This document shows, piece after piece, positions 60,709 to 64,000 of a stretch of 64,000 nucleotides of DNA. Every line of letters starts with the position of its first letter. The first letter of the stretch is position 1. The stretch comes from Syntrophomonadaceae bacterium (GTDB taxonomy: Bacteria; Bacillota; PH28-bin88). The translations under genes and the position numbers were made by a program. The stretch spans positions 62,001 to 126,000 of the forward strand of contig JAGXSE010000023.1 in assembly GCA_018333865.1 (NCBI GenBank), in the 5' to 3' direction. Under the pieces are notes generated by a model. It saw nothing but the letters and a program-made list of their open reading frames with translations, was not told where the DNA came from and did not search any database.

Positions 60709-61938
60709 TTATATATATCGAAGCGGTATAATTCTGCTCATTGGGGTTAAATACCTTACTTCATCCACCAAGCAGATGAGTCCGCCCTCGCCAACAGGCC
60801 TTTGTTCATTGCCTTCGAGCTTAACAAAGGACTTTATATCCTGTTTACTTGGATTTCCTGTTTTCTTAATCTCAATTGGATACAGAACGCCATTACTTTC
60901 AATAACCAGATCGATTTCATTCAGATCCTTATCCCGGTAATAACTAAAGCAAAGGTCATCAAACCCATGATTATAATATCCCTTGATGATCTCAGATATG
61001 ACAAAGGTTTCAAATATCGTACCGCTCATAGCGCCAAACTGTAGCTGATCGGAAGTATACCAGCCGGCAAGATAGCTTGCGAGTCCGGTGTCCATAAAGT
61101 ATAGCTTCGGCGTTTTGACGATGCGTTTGTTAAAGTTATGGTAATAGGGCTGCAGCAAAAAAACAATTCCCGACGTTCGTAAGATCGATACCCAGCTTTT
61201 TATCGTATCTACAGATTTGCCGATATCCTTTGCAATCCACGAATAGTTCAGCATTTGTCCTGTCGCTGCAGCAAGCAGCCGCATAAACTGCAAAAAAGCG
61301 GTATGATCCCCTATTTGGGTCAGAGCACGAACATCCCTTTCTATATATGTTCTGATGTAGTCCCCATAGAACTGCCGCCAAAAGTGGTCATCAATATCTT
61401 CATGGTACAGCCTGGGCATTGAGCCTCTATGTATAATCTTCCAAATATCCTGGTGTGAAATGGCTTTAGTTTCCTTTCCTGTATTCTCAATGTAGGCGGA
61501 AGTCGGAATGAAGGGCGTGCTGTCCTCTCTCCCTTGAATTTCCCTTAAGGACAACCCCAGCATTTGCAGAATGCCTATTCTTCCTGCTAAGGATTCGGAA
61601 ACATTTTTCATGAGATGGAAAGCTTGGGAACCTGTCATATAAAACAATCTTTTCTCTTTCGTTTCATCCGCAATCATCTTGATATATGGAAACAATTCCG
61701 GTGCATATTGAACTTCATCCAAAAGAATAGGCGGAGCATAGGTTTTAAAAAACAGTCCGCTTTCTGTTTTTGCATACTCCATGATTCCAGGATCATCAAG
61801 GGAAATGTATCGAATGTCCTTACATACTTGTTTTAGTACCGTCGTTTTCCCCACTTGTCTCGGCCCCGTTATAATCACAGCAGGGTACATCCCTGATACC
61901 CTATGAATTGTGTCCTCAATATGCCTTCTTATGTACAT
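60709..61938 (-). CDS. AAA-type ATPase with DUF4143 domain
   Basis: 409 residues from ATG 61938 (GGAAGTGGG upstream; TTG 61953 is an alternative). Walker A GPRQVGKTT near residue 25 and Walker B ILLDEVQ, then a C-terminal DUF4143 domain with GTIFETFVISEI and a nuclease-like EIDLVIES ... YPIEIKKT, a PD-(D/E)xK-like core. These proteins are frequent in accessory DNA of Clostridia, with unclear function, sometimes suspected as toxin or defence parts. AT-rich coding sequence suggests transfer. Confidence 0.85.
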   Translation of the reverse strand: MYIRRHIEDTIHRVSGMYPAVIITGPRQVGKTTVLKQVCKDIRYISLDDPGIMEYAKTESGLFFKTYAPPILLDEVQYAPELFPYIKMIADETKEKRLFYMTGSQAFHLMKNVSESLAGRIGILQMLGLSLREIQGREDSTPFIPTSAYIENTGKETKAISHQDIWKIIHRGSMPRLYHEDIDDHFWRQFYGDYIRTYIERDVRALTQIGDHTAFLQFMRLLAAATGQMLNYSWIAKDIGKSVDTIKSWVSILRTSGIVFLLQPYYHNFNKRIVKTPKLYFMDTGLASYLAGWYTSDQLQFGAMSGTIFETFVISEIIKGYYNHGFDDLCFSYYRDKDLNEIDLVIESNGVLYPIEIKKTGNPSKQDIKSFVKLEGNEQRPVGEGGLICLVDEVRYLTPMSRIIPLRYI

Positions 61939-61994
61939 ATATCCCACTTCCAAACTCGGCCGATTTCGAATTGTATTATAAATTATACGAACTA

Positions 61995-62010
61995 AATTGT
62001 CAAGACAATT
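61995..62010. promoter_or_regulatory. Palindrome upstream of the AAA ATPase
   Basis: AATTGTC AA GACAATT, a perfect 7-2-7 inverted repeat 57 bases before the ATPase start. A possible operator or part of the promoter. Confidence 0.35.
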
Positions 62011-62045
62011 CTTGTATCGACGAATAATACGAAGTGCTTTTGTGC

Positions 62046-62780
62046 TTACTTTACGGGCAGTCCATGGTCAGACAGGATGGCCTTGGCTTCAGCCACTTTG
62101 GCAGGGTCTGGCGGCTGAACCCCTTGCAGGGGGTTTACTAGCCCCAGCTCTTCCCATTTATAGGAACCAAGGGTATGATAAGGCAAGACCTCGACCTTCT
62201 CCAGGCTGGCAAGCTCCTGTAAAAATTCTGCCAGACGACTGATATCCTCAGCGTCGTCGGTGTAGCCGGGGATTAAAACAAACCGTACCCAGACAGCTTT
62301 TTGGTGCAAAGACAGGTAGCGGGCCAGCTCGAGGGTCCGTTCGTTGCTGACCCCGGTCAACTCTTTGTGTTTCGCCGGGTTGATGTGTTTGATGTCCAGC
62401 AGAACCAGGTCAGTTACCGGCAGGAGTGGTACCAGGGGTTTTGGTCCCGTGCAGCCGGAGGTGTCGATGGCCGTATTCAGTCCCATGCCCCGGCAGGCGG
62501 TGAAGAGGTGGAGGAGAAAGCGGGCCTGCAGGGCCGGCTCACCACCCGAGGCTGTTATACCGCCGCCGGAGGCCAGGTAAAAATCCTTGTATTGAGCTAT
62601 GTCATCGATTAATTCCTGCAGGGTTTTCTCCCGGCCTCCCCGGGGGTCCCAGGTATCCCGGTTGTGGCAGTACAGGCAGCGCAAAGGGCAACCCTGAAAA
62701 AAAATTACATAACGGATGCCGGGCCCATCCTGGGTGCCAAAGGTTTCCACCGAGTGGATCCTGGCTGTGTTCTCTTTCAT
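62046..62780 (-). CDS. pflA: Pyruvate formate-lyase activating enzyme
   Basis: 244 residues. The family start ARIHSVETFGTQDGPGIRYV (in part), the radical SAM motif CPLRCLYCHN (Cys31, Cys35, Cys38) and SGGEPALQ. It uses SAM and a 4Fe-4S cluster to place the glycyl radical on pyruvate formate-lyase, whose gene lies three bases upstream on the same strand. Confidence 0.96.
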   Translation of the reverse strand: MKENTARIHSVETFGTQDGPGIRYVIFFQGCPLRCLYCHNRDTWDPRGGREKTLQELIDDIAQYKDFYLASGGGITASGGEPALQARFLLHLFTACRGMGLNTAIDTSGCTGPKPLVPLLPVTDLVLLDIKHINPAKHKELTGVSNERTLELARYLSLHQKAVWVRFVLIPGYTDDAEDISRLAEFLQELASLEKVEVLPYHTLGSYKWEELGLVNPLQGVQPPDPAKVAEAKAILSDHGLPVK

Positions 62781-62783
62781 GGC

Positions 62784-64000
62784 TTATAGTCCGTGAATAG
62801 TGCGGTGAATCACATCCAGCTGCTGTTCTCTGGTCAGTTTAATGAAATTGACCGCGTAGCCGGAAACCCTGATGGTCAGTTGGGGGTATTTTTCAGGATG
62901 CTCCATCGCGTCCAGGAGGGTTTCCTTATCATAAACATTGGCATTGATGTGGTGACCGCCCTTGCCGAAATAGCCGTCCAGCAGGGCTGCCAGGTGGCTG
63001 GCTCGCTTTGCCGGGTCTTGGCCCAGGGAGCGGGGCACAATAGAAAATGTGTAGGAGATGCCGTCCCGGGAGTAATCATAGGGCAGGCGGGCCACCGAGG
63101 CCATGGCGGCAATAGCTCCTTTTTTCTCCCGCCCGTGCATGGGATTGGCTCCGGGGGCAAAGGGCTCGCCAGCCCGGCGGCCATCGGGGGTGCTGCCTGT
63201 TTTCTGGCCGTAGACGATGTTCGATGTGATCGTCAGAATGGATAAGGTGGGTTCGGCCTGACGGTAAGCAACCTGTTTTCTTAACTTATACATAAAGCGC
63301 ATTACTATCTCAACCGCCAGATCGTCCACCAGGGGGTCGTTATTGCCCATGGTGGGAAAGTCCTGTCCCACCTGGTAATCAACCACCAGACCCTGTTCAT
63401 TTCTGATGGTTTTTACCTTCCCGTATTTGATTGCGCTAAGGGAATCGGCGACAACAGATAAGCCGGCGACGCCGCAGGCCATGGTCCGGTGGATATCCAG
63501 GTCATGAAGGGCCATTTCCAGGCTCTCGTAATAATACTTGTCATGCATGTGATGAATAATATTCAAGGTATTGATATAGAGGGCCGCCAGCCATTCCATC
63601 ACGATGTCGAACCGCTCTATCACCTCCTGATAGTCCAGGTACTCCGAGGTAATGGGGGCAAACCGGGGGCCAACCTGGATCCCTAAAACCTCATCCTGCC
63701 CTCCGTTGATAGCATAAAGGAGGGCTTTGGCCAGATTGGCCCGGGCGCCAAAAAACTGCATTTCTTTCCCGATGCGCATCGCCGAAACGCAGCAGGCGAT
63801 GCCATAATCGTCTCCATACCTGGGACGCATCAGGTCGTCATTTTCATACTGAATGGAGCTGGTGTCAATGGACAGCTGGCTGCAGTAAAGTTTAAAGGCC
63901 TCCGGCAGTTGCCGCGACCAGAGGACGGTCATGTTGGGTTCAGGAGCCGGGCCCAGGTTGGTTAAGGTATTGAGCCAGCGAAAAGAGGTCCTGGTGACCA
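62784..64000 (-). CDS. pflB: Pyruvate formate-lyase, 5' partial
   Basis: The frame is open to the right edge, so the N-terminus lies outside the window; the ATG at 63932 is internal (upstream codons read [19 protein letters not shown]). The radical-transfer cysteine pair reads IACCVSAM, where most enzymes have CCVSPM. The glycyl-radical site is RVSGYAVNF near the C-terminus. It splits pyruvate with CoA to acetyl-CoA and formate. The activase is co-transcribed. Confidence 0.96.
   Translation of the reverse strand, partial: VTRTSFRWLNTLTNLGPAPEPNMTVLWSRQLPEAFKLYCSQLSIDTSSIQYENDDLMRPRYGDDYGIACCVSAMRIGKEMQFFGARANLAKALLYAINGGQDEVLGIQVGPRFAPITSEYLDYQEVIERFDIVMEWLAALYINTLNIIHHMHDKYYYESLEMALHDLDIHRTMACGVAGLSVVADSLSAIKYGKVKTIRNEQGLVVDYQVGQDFPTMGNNDPLVDDLAVEIVMRFMYKLRKQVAYRQAEPTLSILTITSNIVYGQKTGSTPDGRRAGEPFAPGANPMHGREKKGAIAAMASVARLPYDYSRDGISYTFSIVPRSLGQDPAKRASHLAALLDGYFGKGGHHINANVYDKETLLDAMEHPEKYPQLTIRVSGYAVNFIKLTREQQLDVIHRTIHGL

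Overview
This window looks like the chromosome of a strictly anaerobic, endospore-forming Firmicute of the class Clostridia, of the Peptococcaceae / Desulfotomaculum / Moorella kind. The reasons are an alpha/beta-type small acid-soluble spore protein, a three-gene spore-germination receptor operon, several rubrerythrins, a flavodiiron protein with rubredoxins, a CODH-type nickel ATPase (CooC), a glycyl-radical pyruvate formate-lyase with its activase, strong AGGAGG-type ribosome binding sites with many GTG and TTG starts, and TPP and SAM-I riboswitches. The genus cannot be fixed from sequence reading alone.

Layout. 1-2.2 kb: two convergent radical SAM enzymes, at least one with a twin-arginine signal. 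2.5-8.2 kb: an oxygen, peroxide and sulfane-sulfur defence block (ferritin-like proteins, persulfide dioxygenase-rhodanese, a tiny seven-cysteine rubredoxin-like protein, rubredoxin, flavodiiron protein, LysM-ferritin fusion, rubrerythrin) with a spore DNA-binding protein. 8.5-10.7 kb: K+/H+ antiporter KhtTU. 10.8-15.2 kb: late heme genes (hemE, ferrochelatase, HemY-type oxidase) followed by cooC. 15.4-16.9 kb: AzlCD amino-acid exporter and a DUF1285-like protein. 17.0 kb: tRNA-Ala(GGC), followed by an AT-richer accessory stretch to about 30 kb. That stretch holds decayed REP/RAYT elements with stuttering ends, a mini group II intron, a Fic protein, lipoproteins with a shared leader, a chemoreceptor, a probable TnpB remnant, an orphan Dam-type methylase, a GH18-like surface protein and a secreted RsgI-type domain protein. 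31-35.5 kb: TPP riboswitch and thiCSGH-thiE. 35.5-39.5 kb: germinant receptor (A-C-B order). 39.8-42.1 kb: PhoU and a Na/Pi cotransporter. 42.1-43.3 kb: SAM-I riboswitch and metA. 43.6-46.0 kb: second rubrerythrin, rubredoxin-flavin reductase (Hrb-like) and an Fe-S protein.

46.1-58.2 kb contains the most interesting candidate system. It begins with a leader that could encode a cysteine-rich peptide next to a terminator, ahead of an unrecognised polytopic membrane protein. Next come a soluble cupin-PocR-LytS sensor kinase and a YesN-type regulator, then divergent PanB-like and IlvD-like enzymes, a complete TRAP transporter (DctPQM) and a radical SAM/SPASM protein, all on one strand. I read this as a regulated uptake and catabolism locus for an unidentified hydroxy-acid whose carbon might pass to tetrahydrofolate. 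That pathway is inference.

58.2-64 kb: a CsoR-family regulator without the usual histidine (possible persulfide sensor), its palindromic operator, a NapH-like Fe-S membrane protein, alanine dehydrogenase, an AAA/DUF4143 ATPase, pyruvate formate-lyase activase, and pyruvate formate-lyase running off the right edge.
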